DNA of 45,636 nt from Nitrospinaceae bacterium (GTDB lineage Bacteria; Nitrospinota; Nitrospinia; Nitrospinales; VA-1), in contig JAJDAZ010000023.1 in NCBI GenBank assembly GCA_029261595.1, positions 1 to 45,636 of the forward strand. Direction: 5' to 3'. The notes below the pieces were generated by a model. That model was not told where the DNA came from. It was given only the letters and a program-made list of their open reading frames with translations, and did no database searches. Numbering within the stretch: position 1 is the first letter of the stretch; every line of letters begins with the position of its first letter. Both the position numbers and the translations under genes were made by a program. Positions 16,794-23,667 of this stretch are shown in pieces.

Positions 16794-17792
16794 TCAAACT
16801 TTGGTGTTGCGCAACGTTTCCGCCGCCACCTCAGGGAGTACGGGATTGATGTAAAACCCGGTTCCCTGCTCGAACCCCGCCATTTTGGTTAATTTGGGCA
16901 TGATTTCAATGTGCCAGTGATAATGCCGGCCGTTGTTCCCGTTCATCGGTGACGTGTGCAATACAAAATTGTAAGAAGGTTGCCCCAGCGCCGCCTGCAT
17001 TTTCATCAGCGACTCCTTCAGTAATTGGGCCAATTGGGAAAGATCCTCTGCTTCGCAATCTTCGAAGCGGTCGGAATGAAACTGCGGTAACAACCACATC
17101 TCAAAGGGGAACCGGGGAGCATAGGGGCAAAGGGTGATGAATCGTTCATTTTGATTGACGACACGGACGCGGGTTGCTTTTTCCTGCGAAATGATATCGC
17201 AAAAAATACAGCTTTGTTTTAAATCGAAATGCTTTTGTGCGCCCGAAATTTCCCCGCGCACCAGTTCCGGCACAATGGGTAAAGCGATCAATTGACAATG
17301 CGTGTGCTCCAGCGTCGCGCCCGCCGCCTCGCCGTGGTTTTTGAAAATCAGGATGTACTGAAAGCGCGTGTCTTTTTTTAAATCGAGCATGCGCAACTTG
17401 AAAGCCAAAAGAGCATCCTGGACCCTCTCGACCGGGAGCGAATCCAGATCGGCCAGATGGTCGGGCGATTCTATGATGACTTCGTGGGCGCCGATACCGT
17501 TCATGCTTTCATACAGACCGTCGTCGCTCAGGTCCATCTCTCCTTCGATTCGCAAAGCGGGAAACTTATTGGAAACGACGCGCAATGTCCAATCGGGAGT
17601 GTTCGGCGGAGAATTCTCCGGTCTAAACGCCAGGATTTCCGGCGGCGTGGATTTTTCATTGCCATGATCAAATGGGCACATTCCTTTGTGGAGCTTTTTC
17701 GCCGGCACCGGGAAGTCCTGGGGGCGTTTGCCCCGGTCCGGGGAAATGATGACCCAGCGATTCAATATGGGGTCTTTTCTGAGTTCGGGCAT
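16794..17792 (-). CDS. galT: Galactose-1-phosphate uridylyltransferase
   Basis: HIT-superfamily nucleotidyl transferase that exchanges UMP between UDP-glucose and galactose-1-phosphate. The active-site block is EHTHCQ with nucleophile H165, preceded by FKNHGEAAGAT. RWVIISPDRGKRP near the start and HYHWHIEIMP near the end are typical. The usual first zinc motif CPFC is changed to CPFD (C39, D42), while C195/C198 occur in CIFCD. At 332 residues the length is normal. A good promoter lies 65 bases upstream. Its position before glgA suggests a role in sugar-nucleotide supply to storage polymer; ADP-glucose type activity is an alternative. Confidence 0.9.
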   Translation of the reverse strand: MPELRKDPILNRWVIISPDRGKRPQDFPVPAKKLHKGMCPFDHGNEKSTPPEILAFRPENSPPNTPDWTLRVVSNKFPALRIEGEMDLSDDGLYESMNGIGAHEVIIESPDHLADLDSLPVERVQDALLAFKLRMLDLKKDTRFQYILIFKNHGEAAGATLEHTHCQLIALPIVPELVRGEISGAQKHFDLKQSCIFCDIISQEKATRVRVVNQNERFITLCPYAPRFPFEMWLLPQFHSDRFEDCEAEDLSQLAQLLKESLMKMQAALGQPSYNFVLHTSPMNGNNGRHYHWHIEIMPKLTKMAGFEQGTGFYINPVLPEVAAETLRNTKV

Positions 17793-17856
17793 GGAATACG
17801 GGTAGGCAAAGCCTTGTTTATTGGGAGAGAAAGATTACGAGTCCAATAAAAGCCTC

Positions 17857-17885
17857 ATACTAAGGAAGGGGATATGGAATGTCAA
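17857..17885 (-). promoter_or_regulatory. Sigma70 promoter for galT
   Basis: On the minus strand: TTGACA (17885-17880), a 17-base spacer, TAGTAT (17862-17857). Predicted start near 17850, leader of about 58 bases. It probably drives galT and perhaps the downstream glgA-kinase-regulator genes. Confidence 0.6.
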
Positions 17886-17935
17886 TCAGCGATGGGACTT
17901 CAACCCGTGCTTGAGTGAAATTATGTGGAAAGGCA

Positions 17936-17964
17936 TTGAACCGACCGGCTTTAAACCCTATAAT
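17936..17964 (+). promoter_or_regulatory. Sigma70 promoter for coaBC
   Basis: TTGAAC (17936-17941), exactly 17 bases, then a perfect TATAAT (17959-17964). Predicted start near 17971, about 82 bases before the coaBC ATG. Confidence 0.7.
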
Positions 17965-18052
17965 CTTTTAAAACCAACAGTTTAATGAAGGTATTTCATA
18001 CAAGAATTTCAGGCCGCGCAAGCTTTTGAATCTGAGGCCAACTGATAAAAAA

Positions 18053-19270
18053 ATGTCATCTTCCTTACAAGGCAAAAAAATCGTTCTCGGTGTTTCCGGC
18101 GGCATCGCCGCTTATAAAGCCGTCGAGTTGCTGCGTCTGATGGTCCGGGAAAAGGCCGAGGTTTTCGTGGTGATGAGTGCTAACGCCGGAAAATTCATCA
18201 CGCCTTTGACCTTCGAATCCCTGTCCGGGAACCCGGTCTACCATGAAGTGTTTGGCGAGCAGTCTTCCGCGTCCATGCCGCACATCCGGGCGGCGGAAAA
18301 CGCCGACCTGCTGGCAGTCGCTCCGGCGACCGCGGGCGCTATCGGCAAAATGGCCTGCGGGTTGGCGGACGATGCGCTCAGTAACTTATACCTGGCATTT
18401 CGCGGGCCGATTCTAATGGCTCCGGCGATGAACGATGGCATGTACGCAAATCCTGCGGTGCAGGAAAATATCAGCCGGATGAAACAACGCGGCGTCGAAT
18501 TTATTGATCCTGAAGAAGGGGAACTGGCGTGCGGAACGGTGGGGCAGGGGCGGTTGGCCGAGCCTGCCCGGATATTGCAGGCGGTGCAAACCCGGATTGG
18601 AAGAGATGAAGATTTAAAGGGTCTCAGAATTTTAGTGACGGCGGGACCGACCCGCGAACCTCTCGACCCGGTGCGCTACATCACCAACCCGTCATCCGGC
18701 AAGATGGGCTATGCCGTGGCCGGGCAGGCCCGTCTGCGTGGGGCGAAGGTGATGCTCATCAGCGGCCCGACTCATCTGGAATCGCCGAATGGAGTGAAAA
18801 CCATCCGTTGTCAGCAGGCCGGGGAAATGCTGGCTTTGGTGAATGAGCATTTTCCCGATTGTGACGTGCTGGTGATGGTCGCGGCAGTGGGCGACTTCGC
18901 GGCGGACAAAGTGCAAAAAGAAAAAATCAAAAAGAAAGGCGAGTCGCTTGACCTCAAACTCATGCCCACGCCGGACATACTTATGGAAGTAGCGAAAACC
19001 AAAAACCGGCAGATGGTGGTCGGATTTGCGGCGGAATCCCAGAACGTGGTGCAAAGCGCCCAGGAAAAATTAACCCGGAAAAACCTCGACCTCATCGTGG
19101 CCAATGACATCAGCGCACCCGGCATCGGGTTTCAATCCGACTCCAACCAGGTCACCCTCATCGACAAAGCAGGAAAAATCGACTCCTTGCCCCGACTTTC
19201 CAAACGGGAAATCGCCGATATTTTGTTGGACAGGATCAAGGACAAGTCAGAGTTTATCTCTGAAAATTAA
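18053..19270 (+). CDS. coaBC: Bifunctional phosphopantothenoylcysteine decarboxylase / phosphopantothenate-cysteine ligase
   Basis: CoaBC makes 4'-phosphopantetheine from phosphopantothenate and cysteine on the way to coenzyme A. In the FMN-dependent CoaC half, H77 (PHIRAAENADL), N127 (APAMNDGM) and C160 (ACGTVGQGRL) match the E. coli catalytic residues H75, N125 and C158. In the CoaB half, TAGPTREPLDPVRYITNPSSG and the KIKKK motif (K291) are present. The ATG at 18053 gives 405 residues, the usual size; an in-frame TTG at 18026 is less likely. With panBCD nearby it covers the next steps of the same pathway, but from a separate promoter. Confidence 0.97.
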   Translation: MSSSLQGKKIVLGVSGGIAAYKAVELLRLMVREKAEVFVVMSANAGKFITPLTFESLSGNPVYHEVFGEQSSASMPHIRAAENADLLAVAPATAGAIGKMACGLADDALSNLYLAFRGPILMAPAMNDGMYANPAVQENISRMKQRGVEFIDPEEGELACGTVGQGRLAEPARILQAVQTRIGRDEDLKGLRILVTAGPTREPLDPVRYITNPSSGKMGYAVAGQARLRGAKVMLISGPTHLESPNGVKTIRCQQAGEMLALVNEHFPDCDVLVMVAAVGDFAADKVQKEKIKKKGESLDLKLMPTPDILMEVAKTKNRQMVVGFAAESQNVVQSAQEKLTRKNLDLIVANDISAPGIGFQSDSNQVTLIDKAGKIDSLPRLSKREIADILLDRIKDKSEFISEN

Positions 19271-19351
19271 CCCACCATTAGATCCTTTGGGTCTGATTGA
19301 ATAGCCGACAGAGTTAACAGATCTGTATTGAAAGTAGGAGAAAATAGAAAA

Positions 19352-19891
19352 ATGGGACTTAAGCAAGACTATAAATTAAAAGTAAGCAACGTAGCTGTAT
19401 ATACAAATCTCGCGGTCAAGTTGAAATCAAGAACAACAAAGGAGGAAGCAAATAAAGAAGTCGAAAGAATGTTGGATAAAAAAAAATTATTTGATGGCTA
19501 CAAGTGGGAAATCGAAGAATGCGAAGAAGGTGGCATCAATCAATTCAATGACAAATTACGTGATGACATCATAGAACGGGTTGGGCAGGAAGAAACTGAG
19601 GAAAATATTTTCTGGGATGGAATCAAAGCCCATTTCGAATTGAACGTCGCACACATCTTTGTAGAAACAAATTTGGAAGTCCAATTAAAATCACAAAATG
19701 TAGAAGAAGCTATTAGCGAAGTTAACAAATTGTGTGCAGGAAAAAAAATATTTGAAGGCTATGAATGGAAAATATCAGGATGTTCTGAGCAAGGAATCAA
19801 TGCTTTTGACGATCAATTGCAGGATGCAATAATTAATGGAATTTCCCAACAAGGAAAAATCGAAGATTGTATTGAAGAGGTTTCAAGCTAG
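19352..19891 (+). CDS. Hypothetical protein built of two internal repeats
   Basis: No known family is recognised. The 179-residue protein consists of two similar units of about 60 residues: residues about 14-74 (VYTNLAVKLKS ... KLFDGYKWEI ... GGINQFNDKLRDDII) and about 100-161 (FVETNLEVQLKS ... KIFEGYEWKI ... QGINAFDDQLQDAII). Each looks like a beta-alpha-beta unit ending in a helix, so the gene arose by tandem duplication. It is acidic, has no signal peptide and is AT-rich compared with coaBC. AGGAG at 19336-19340 precedes the ATG at 19352 by 11 bases; a TTG at 19328 is an alternative start. It sits between coaBC and an SDR gene on the same strand. Confidence 0.75.
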   Translation: MGLKQDYKLKVSNVAVYTNLAVKLKSRTTKEEANKEVERMLDKKKLFDGYKWEIEECEEGGINQFNDKLRDDIIERVGQEETEENIFWDGIKAHFELNVAHIFVETNLEVQLKSQNVEEAISEVNKLCAGKKIFEGYEWKISGCSEQGINAFDDQLQDAIINGISQQGKIEDCIEEVSS

Positions 19892-19927
19892 AAAAAAATC
19901 GGTTGTCTGACCTAAGGAAATCACATA

Positions 19928-20527
19928 ATGAAAGTTTTAGTTGTCGGTGCTACCGGCACCATCGGAAAAGCGGTTGTTGAACTGCTCGAGAAAGATCATG
20001 AGGTCATCAAGGTGGGGGGCAGGAGCGGCGAATACACAGTCGATCTTTCTGCCCAGGAATCCATTCAATCCCTGTTTGACCAGGCAGGAAAAGTCGATGC
20101 GGTGATTTCCACTACCGGACTTGCGAGCTTTGGGAAATTTGATGAACTGAAGGATGAAGATTACGCCCTGGCCTTGAACAACAAATTAATGGGCCAGGTG
20201 AATCTGGTGCGTATCGGAAAGAATTTTCTTAATGAAGGGGGGAGCATCACCTTAACCAGTGGTCTGCTAGCCAAAGAACCCATACCGGGAAGTACCGTAG
20301 TCAGTATGGCCAATGGGGGGCTGGAGTCTTTTGTCCGAGCTTCGGCTCTGGAGCTTCAAGGCATGCGGGTGAACACCGTCAGCCCGGTGTTTGTCAAGGA
20401 AACCCTGGAAAAGATGGGGATGGATTCTTCAACGGGGATGCCCGCCGCCGATGTCGCCAAAACCTACAAAGCCGCAATCGAAGGCGATTTCCACGGCGAA
20501 ACTTTGGACGTTCGCAAATTCTCCTGA
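19928..20527 (+). CDS. Divergent short-chain dehydrogenase/reductase
   Basis: A 199-residue Rossmann-fold protein with the cofactor motif GATGTIG at residues 7-13 and the structural VNTVSP at about 148-153. The catalytic Ser is at S111 (TLTSGLL), but the positions where the Tyr and Lys of the S-x12-Y-x3-K triad should fall are V124 and A128. The segment MANGGLESFVRASALEL matches the small Lin1944-like SDR subgroup, which also lacks the usual Tyr/Lys. It may bind NAD(P) with altered or no redox chemistry. AAGGA upstream gives a reasonable binding site. It converges on the toxin gene three bases downstream. Confidence 0.8.
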   Translation: MKVLVVGATGTIGKAVVELLEKDHEVIKVGGRSGEYTVDLSAQESIQSLFDQAGKVDAVISTTGLASFGKFDELKDEDYALALNNKLMGQVNLVRIGKNFLNEGGSITLTSGLLAKEPIPGSTVVSMANGGLESFVRASALELQGMRVNTVSPVFVKETLEKMGMDSSTGMPAADVAKTYKAAIEGDFHGETLDVRKFS

Positions 20528-20530
20528 AAT

Positions 20531-20932
20531 CTAAACTTCCTCATTTCCCCTCGCCCGTGGTTTCTTAGGTTTCTTTTCAGTTACCAGGAGCCTTTGATGA
20601 AGAAGGTCGGCTTCTTTAACCAATGTGGGTTCAAGCTCTTCGATGCGCTCTGGCAAGTCCATCTGCCCGTGTTTTATCGTTAGAACCAGAAGAAAATCTT
20701 TCAGTTCAACGCATATTAAAAAATGCTCGCGGACTCGATAAAATTTAAAATGGGTGGAGACGTGGGGTTTTTGGCGTAGTAAATCGGGTTTTTCCTGCAA
20801 TAGCGACAAGGCCGTTTGAATGTCTTCAAGATAACGGTTTGCGGTTTTTTTGCCCCACCTTTTGATAGAATATTCTTCAATCTCTTGAAGATCGTAATGG
20901 GCTCGGTCCGTGAGTTTTATGGTGACGGCCAC
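20531..20932 (-). CDS. ParE/RelE-family toxin
   Basis: A 133-residue protein with the RelE/ParE fold in its first 95 residues: LTDRAHYDLQEIEEYSIKRWG, ANRYLEDIQTALSLLQEKP, and FKFYRVREHFLICVELKDFLLVLTIKHG. ParE poisons gyrase and RelE cleaves mRNA at the ribosome; the fold alone does not decide between them. A non-conserved, basic C-terminal extension of about 35 residues (ending KPKKPRARGNEEV) is unusual. Only two bases separate it from the antitoxin stop, as in typical operons. Confidence 0.85.
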   Translation of the reverse strand: MAVTIKLTDRAHYDLQEIEEYSIKRWGKKTANRYLEDIQTALSLLQEKPDLLRQKPHVSTHFKFYRVREHFLICVELKDFLLVLTIKHGQMDLPERIEELEPTLVKEADLLHQRLLVTEKKPKKPRARGNEEV

Positions 20933-20934
20933 AT

Positions 20935-21192
20935 TTATTTACCGCGTTTTTTGAAACGAGCCATATCTTCTTTCAAGTTTCCTGAAAACTTAGTTGTTCG
21001 TCCAGCGATCGCATCCTGATAACCTTCGAGTATGCCGGTGCGTAATTCTGCGGCTTCCAGGTGTTGTTTTTTTTCGCGCAGGATATCGCGCATAAATTCT
21101 GTGGGGGTTGCGTACAGCGTTCCGTCTCCGCAGTTTCGATCAATGAAGGCGCGAAGCTCATCAGTTAATGTCAGGTTCAGACTGCTGCTCAT
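20935..21192 (-). CDS. ParD-type ribbon-helix-helix antitoxin
   Basis: An 85-residue protein that begins MSSSLNLTLTDELRAFID, the typical first strand and helix of the ribbon-helix-helix fold, followed by TPTEFMRDILREKK and a C-terminal tail (GRTTKFSGNLKEDMARFKKR) that would wrap the toxin. The ATG at 21192 is chosen because GGAGG lies eight bases upstream; the in-frame codon at 21219 has none. It should bind and neutralise the ParE/RelE protein and repress its own promoter. Confidence 0.87.
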   Translation of the reverse strand: MSSSLNLTLTDELRAFIDRNCGDGTLYATPTEFMRDILREKKQHLEAAELRTGILEGYQDAIAGRTTKFSGNLKEDMARFKKRGK

Positions 21193-21221
21193 AAAGTGTT
21201 CCTCCCGTTTTGTGTTCACCT

Positions 21222-21266
21222 ATATTATTAAACTTACGTCAATAAATGTCAATATTCGACGTAAGT
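21222..21266 (-). promoter_or_regulatory. Toxin-antitoxin promoter with ACTTACGTC inverted repeat
   Basis: Minus strand: TTGACA (21252-21247) and an AT-rich -10 (TAATAT or ATAATA, 21228-21222) 18-19 bases away. A perfect 9-bp inverted repeat, ACTTACGTC (21232-21240) and GACGTAAGT (21258-21266), spaced by 17 bases, covers the spacer and the region just upstream of the -35 box. It is a likely operator. The same ACTTACG core occurs in the arsR promoter. Confidence 0.65.
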
Positions 21267-21304
21267 TTCACGGCCGCCCCACTTCAAAAAAGCTTTTATT
21301 TTAG

Positions 21305-21333
21305 TTGACACTTACGTAAGTATGGACTAACAT
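21305..21333 (+). promoter_or_regulatory. arsR promoter with 12-bp palindromic operator
   Basis: TTGACA (21305-21310), a 17-base spacer, TAACAT (21328-21333). A perfect palindrome ACTTACGTAAGT occupies 21310-21321, overlapping the end of the -35 box and the spacer, so a bound protein would block RNA polymerase. The predicted start is at about 21340, the A of the arsR ATG. Confidence 0.75.
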
Positions 21334-21339
21334 ATAGCC

Positions 21340-21660
21340 ATGTTAGAAGCTATTCAGGCGTTAGCAGGGCCCACGAGGTTTTCGATTTTACGGATGATCC
21401 GTTGGGAAGAGATGTCCGCAGGTGACATTGCCGGTCAGTTCAAAAATATGACCCGTCCGGCGGTGTCGCAACATTTGGGGGTCCTCAGGAAAGCCGGACT
21501 CATCACCGAACGGCGAGCCGGGACCAGCCGGATGTACAGTCTGCGGCCGGAAGGGTTCGCCCAATTAAAAATTTTATTGGAAGATTTCTGGGACCCGCGC
21601 CTGATGAAACTGAAAGCCGCCGCTGAAAAAGAGGAAAATAAACGAAGGAGAAAAAAATGA
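21340..21660 (+). CDS. ArsR-family winged-helix repressor
   Basis: A 106-residue winged-helix protein: MLEAIQALAGPTRFSILRMI, the MSAGDIAGQF helix, the recognition helix RPAVSQHLGVLRKAGLI and the wing RRAGTSRMYSLRPEG. There are no metal-binding Cys residues, so it belongs to the non-metal group often paired with an SRPBCC/AHSA1 protein rather than to true arsenic sensors. No Shine-Dalgarno precedes the ATG and the promoter places the start of transcription on it. Its stop overlaps the next start (ATGA). It probably represses its own operon through the ACTTACGTAAGT palindrome. Confidence 0.92.
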   Translation: MLEAIQALAGPTRFSILRMIRWEEMSAGDIAGQFKNMTRPAVSQHLGVLRKAGLITERRAGTSRMYSLRPEGFAQLKILLEDFWDPRLMKLKAAAEKEENKRRRKK

Positions 21661-22133
21661 ACGCTGGAGAAAACACGACCGAAACGCATGAGATCACCAG
21701 GGAAGTGGTAATTCAGGCCAAACCTGAGACCATTTTTCCTTATTTAACTGATGAAGCGAAGATGAAAGAATGGTTCGGCGAGATTGTGGAAGCGGATGCC
21801 CGACCCGGTGGTATTTTTCATGTAGGCACAAATGATGGACTTCATTGCCGGGGAGAATACGTTGAAATTTTGCCCTTTGAAAAAGTTATCTTCACCTGGG
21901 GAGGACTCCATGATATGGAACCTGGAGAATCAACCGTTGAAGTGACGCTGAAGCCCGAGGGCAGTGCGACACGCCTTACCTTGCGGCATTATAATGTTCG
22001 CCAGCGAGAAGCTGCAGATGGTTTTGCTGACGGTTGGGAGACGAAGGCTTTCCCACTTCTCAAAGCTATATCCGAGGGACAAAAACCAGAGGCTCGTTGT
22101 TTTCAATCTGGCCACGATTGCAGTACAGGTTGA
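21657..22133 (+). CDS. SRPBCC / AHSA1-domain protein
   Basis: A 158-residue protein of the Bet v1-like superfamily with EVVIQAKPETIFPYLTD, MKEWFGEIVEADARPGG and KVIFTWGG, all typical of the activator of Hsp90 ATPase homologue 1-like group. These proteins form a hydrophobic ligand pocket. It is coupled to arsR by an ATGA overlap, a very common pairing in which the ligand or role is unknown. The last 20 residues (GQKPEARCFQSGHDCSTG) are not typical, so the 3' end may have drifted. A perfect 17-bp hairpin lies 25 bases downstream. Confidence 0.87.
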   Translation: MNAGENTTETHEITREVVIQAKPETIFPYLTDEAKMKEWFGEIVEADARPGGIFHVGTNDGLHCRGEYVEILPFEKVIFTWGGLHDMEPGESTVEVTLKPEGSATRLTLRHYNVRQREAADGFADGWETKAFPLLKAISEGQKPEARCFQSGHDCSTG

Positions 22134-22158
22134 AGCTGGTATTCCATCGATAAATTTG

Positions 22159-22194
22159 CTGTAGATGCATTGCTTTCAAGCAATGCATCTACAG
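22159..22194. terminator. Perfect 17-bp hairpin between convergent genes
   Basis: CTGTAGATGCATTGCTT (22159-22175), a two-base loop, then its exact reverse complement (22178-22194), followed by TCCTGTTTT. It lies between the ends of the SRPBCC gene and the minus-strand SnoaL-like gene and would serve as a terminator, though the T-tract is weak. The exact palindrome might also be a remnant of a mobile repeat. Confidence 0.55.
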
Positions 22195-22201
22195 TCCTGT
22201 T

Positions 22202-22582
22202 TTAACCCGTGGCTTCAAAATCATCTTCACGAAGTTTCGCGGCCCCGTCCTGCTGGATCACCCAAAGTTCTTTATGGATGACACCACTGGCGTTATTCAT
22301 TTTCCAGCCAGAGGTTAATATCGCGCTTGTCTCATCAATCACATCAATTTGCGGGTCCAGATATTCAACATCTGAAAACCCGTCATCGATGAGTTTTTGC
22401 CAGAACCCCTGAATCTCAGCGGTTCCTGAGAAAGTTCCGAAGGGCCGGGCCTGCATCACGGCGGCCTTTTCGTATTGAGACGCACAACCTGCGGCATCGC
22501 CAGAATTAAAGGCCGAAACCCATTGCGAACTGGCTTTCTCCACAGCATTTAATACAGCGGTTTTTTGCAATTCGGTGGTCAT
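22202..22582 (-). CDS. SnoaL/DUF4440-like NTF2-fold protein
   Basis: A 126-residue protein whose pattern (SQWVSAFNSGDAAGCASQYE, an ARPFG loop, IQGFWQKLIDDGFSDVEY, then strands ending KELWVIQQDGAAKLREDDF) fits the NTF2-like SnoaL/DUF4440 fold, a cone-shaped ligand-binding or isomerase scaffold. The ATG at 22582 overlaps the stop of the upstream SUMF1-like gene (ATGA) and has GGAGG before it. It has no signal peptide, unlike its neighbour, which argues against a direct physical partnership. The substrate is unknown. Confidence 0.75.
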   Translation of the reverse strand: MTTELQKTAVLNAVEKASSQWVSAFNSGDAAGCASQYEKAAVMQARPFGTFSGTAEIQGFWQKLIDDGFSDVEYLDPQIDVIDETSAILTSGWKMNNASGVIHKELWVIQQDGAAKLREDDFEATG

Positions 22583-23391
22583 TTTTCCTCCGCACTTTTC
22601 ACACACCTAAAGCCCACGGAATTGTTTTTCATGGAGGGTACGGTGGCGTTCCTGTAGACCATGTTGACGTCGACGGCATTGTTTCTCCAGTTGCCGCCCC
22701 GGATGACCTTGTACTGGCCTCTTTCAAACCCCTGCGGATTTCTCTTGGGCGAGAATAAATAATATTCCGGTAGATGCCAGTCGTGTGTCCATTCGGAGAC
22801 ATTGCCTGAAAGGTCATAAACGCCGTAATCGGATTTTCCCGCTTCATAGGAACCGACGGGGGACGTTTTTTTCAACTCCTCGTTAAAGTTGGCTTTTTTG
22901 CTGTCGGGCGGTTCGTTGCCCCAGGGGTAGTTGATGTGACGTTTGCCGCGCGACGCTTTTTCCCATTCGGCTTCTGTGGGCAGACGCTTGCCTTTCCAGG
23001 CGCAATAATGCGTCGCTTCTTTCCAGGAAACGCTGACCACGGGTTGGTTGGGTCCGTTGAAATCAGGATCATCAAAGAACCGGGGTTTGTTCTTTCCTTC
23101 CGCTTTTACATATTTCTCGTAATCGGCGTTGGTGACTTCATAAATGTCCATATAGAATGTGTCCACATCCACATGGTGGGCGGGGTTTTCCGGCCCGAGC
23201 GCGTGTCGATCCGTGTTCATCAGGTCGGCGGGGTCCAGTTCCTTGAGGGACTGGCGACTGCCCATTTCATATACTCCACCTTCAATGAGCGCCATGCTTT
23301 CTGTCCCGGAGATGTCTTTCGCGTCTGCCGCGAAGGATGCCGAAGCAAATAATTGAACCAATAAGACAAGACCGGGGATGGACCAAACCAT
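22579..23391 (-). CDS. Secreted SUMF1/FGE-sulfatase-fold protein
   Basis: A 270-residue protein with a signal peptide (about residues 1-21, cut after ASFA). The rest is an FGE-sulfatase domain (PF03781): MALIEGGVYEMGS, YEVTNADYEKYV, PVVSVSWKEATHYCAWKGKRLPTEAEWE, NVSEWT and VIRGGNWRNN, ending GFRCV. True formylglycine-generating enzymes have a catalytic Cys after RGGSW; here RGGNWRNN has none, so sulfatase activation is unlikely. Relatives act in ergothioneine-type or pyoverdine chemistry or as structural subunits. GGAG seven bases upstream supports the start at 23391. Confidence 0.85.
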   Translation of the reverse strand: MVWSIPGLVLLVQLFASASFAADAKDISGTESMALIEGGVYEMGSRQSLKELDPADLMNTDRHALGPENPAHHVDVDTFYMDIYEVTNADYEKYVKAEGKNKPRFFDDPDFNGPNQPVVSVSWKEATHYCAWKGKRLPTEAEWEKASRGKRHINYPWGNEPPDSKKANFNEELKKTSPVGSYEAGKSDYGVYDLSGNVSEWTHDWHLPEYYLFSPKRNPQGFERGQYKVIRGGNWRNNAVDVNMVYRNATVPSMKNNSVGFRCVKSAEEK

Positions 23392-23550
23392 AGTTGTTCT
23401 CCAATAAATGATAAAGAGTACCTGGAAAGAGGCTGAAATCTCACAGATTATTCCAATGATATCTAAACTTGTGCATTTTTAATAAAGTTTTTTAGAGACG
23501 GGTTTACAATGAATTTCAGACTAATGTAAATCTGTTGGATTGTTTGAGGA

Positions 23551-23579
23551 TTGACACGCTAATTCAATCAGTATAGAAT
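23551..23579 (+). promoter_or_regulatory. Sigma70 promoter for the zinc-ribbon gene
   Basis: TTGACA (23551-23556), 17 bases, TAGAAT (23574-23579). Predicted start near 23586, about 82 bases before the ATG at 23668. Confidence 0.6.
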
Positions 23580-23667
23580 TAAAATATAGCAATAAAGGCA
23601 TTTGTTTTCATTGAGATAGCGTCTTTCTTCCATTTTTGGCGCTTCCGCGTGACTTTCCCACGATATC

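Noticed and set aside
21340..21660. True arsenic-responsive ArsR
   Set aside because: No Cys residues for metal binding and no arsenic genes nearby; the SRPBCC partner points to the non-metal subgroup.
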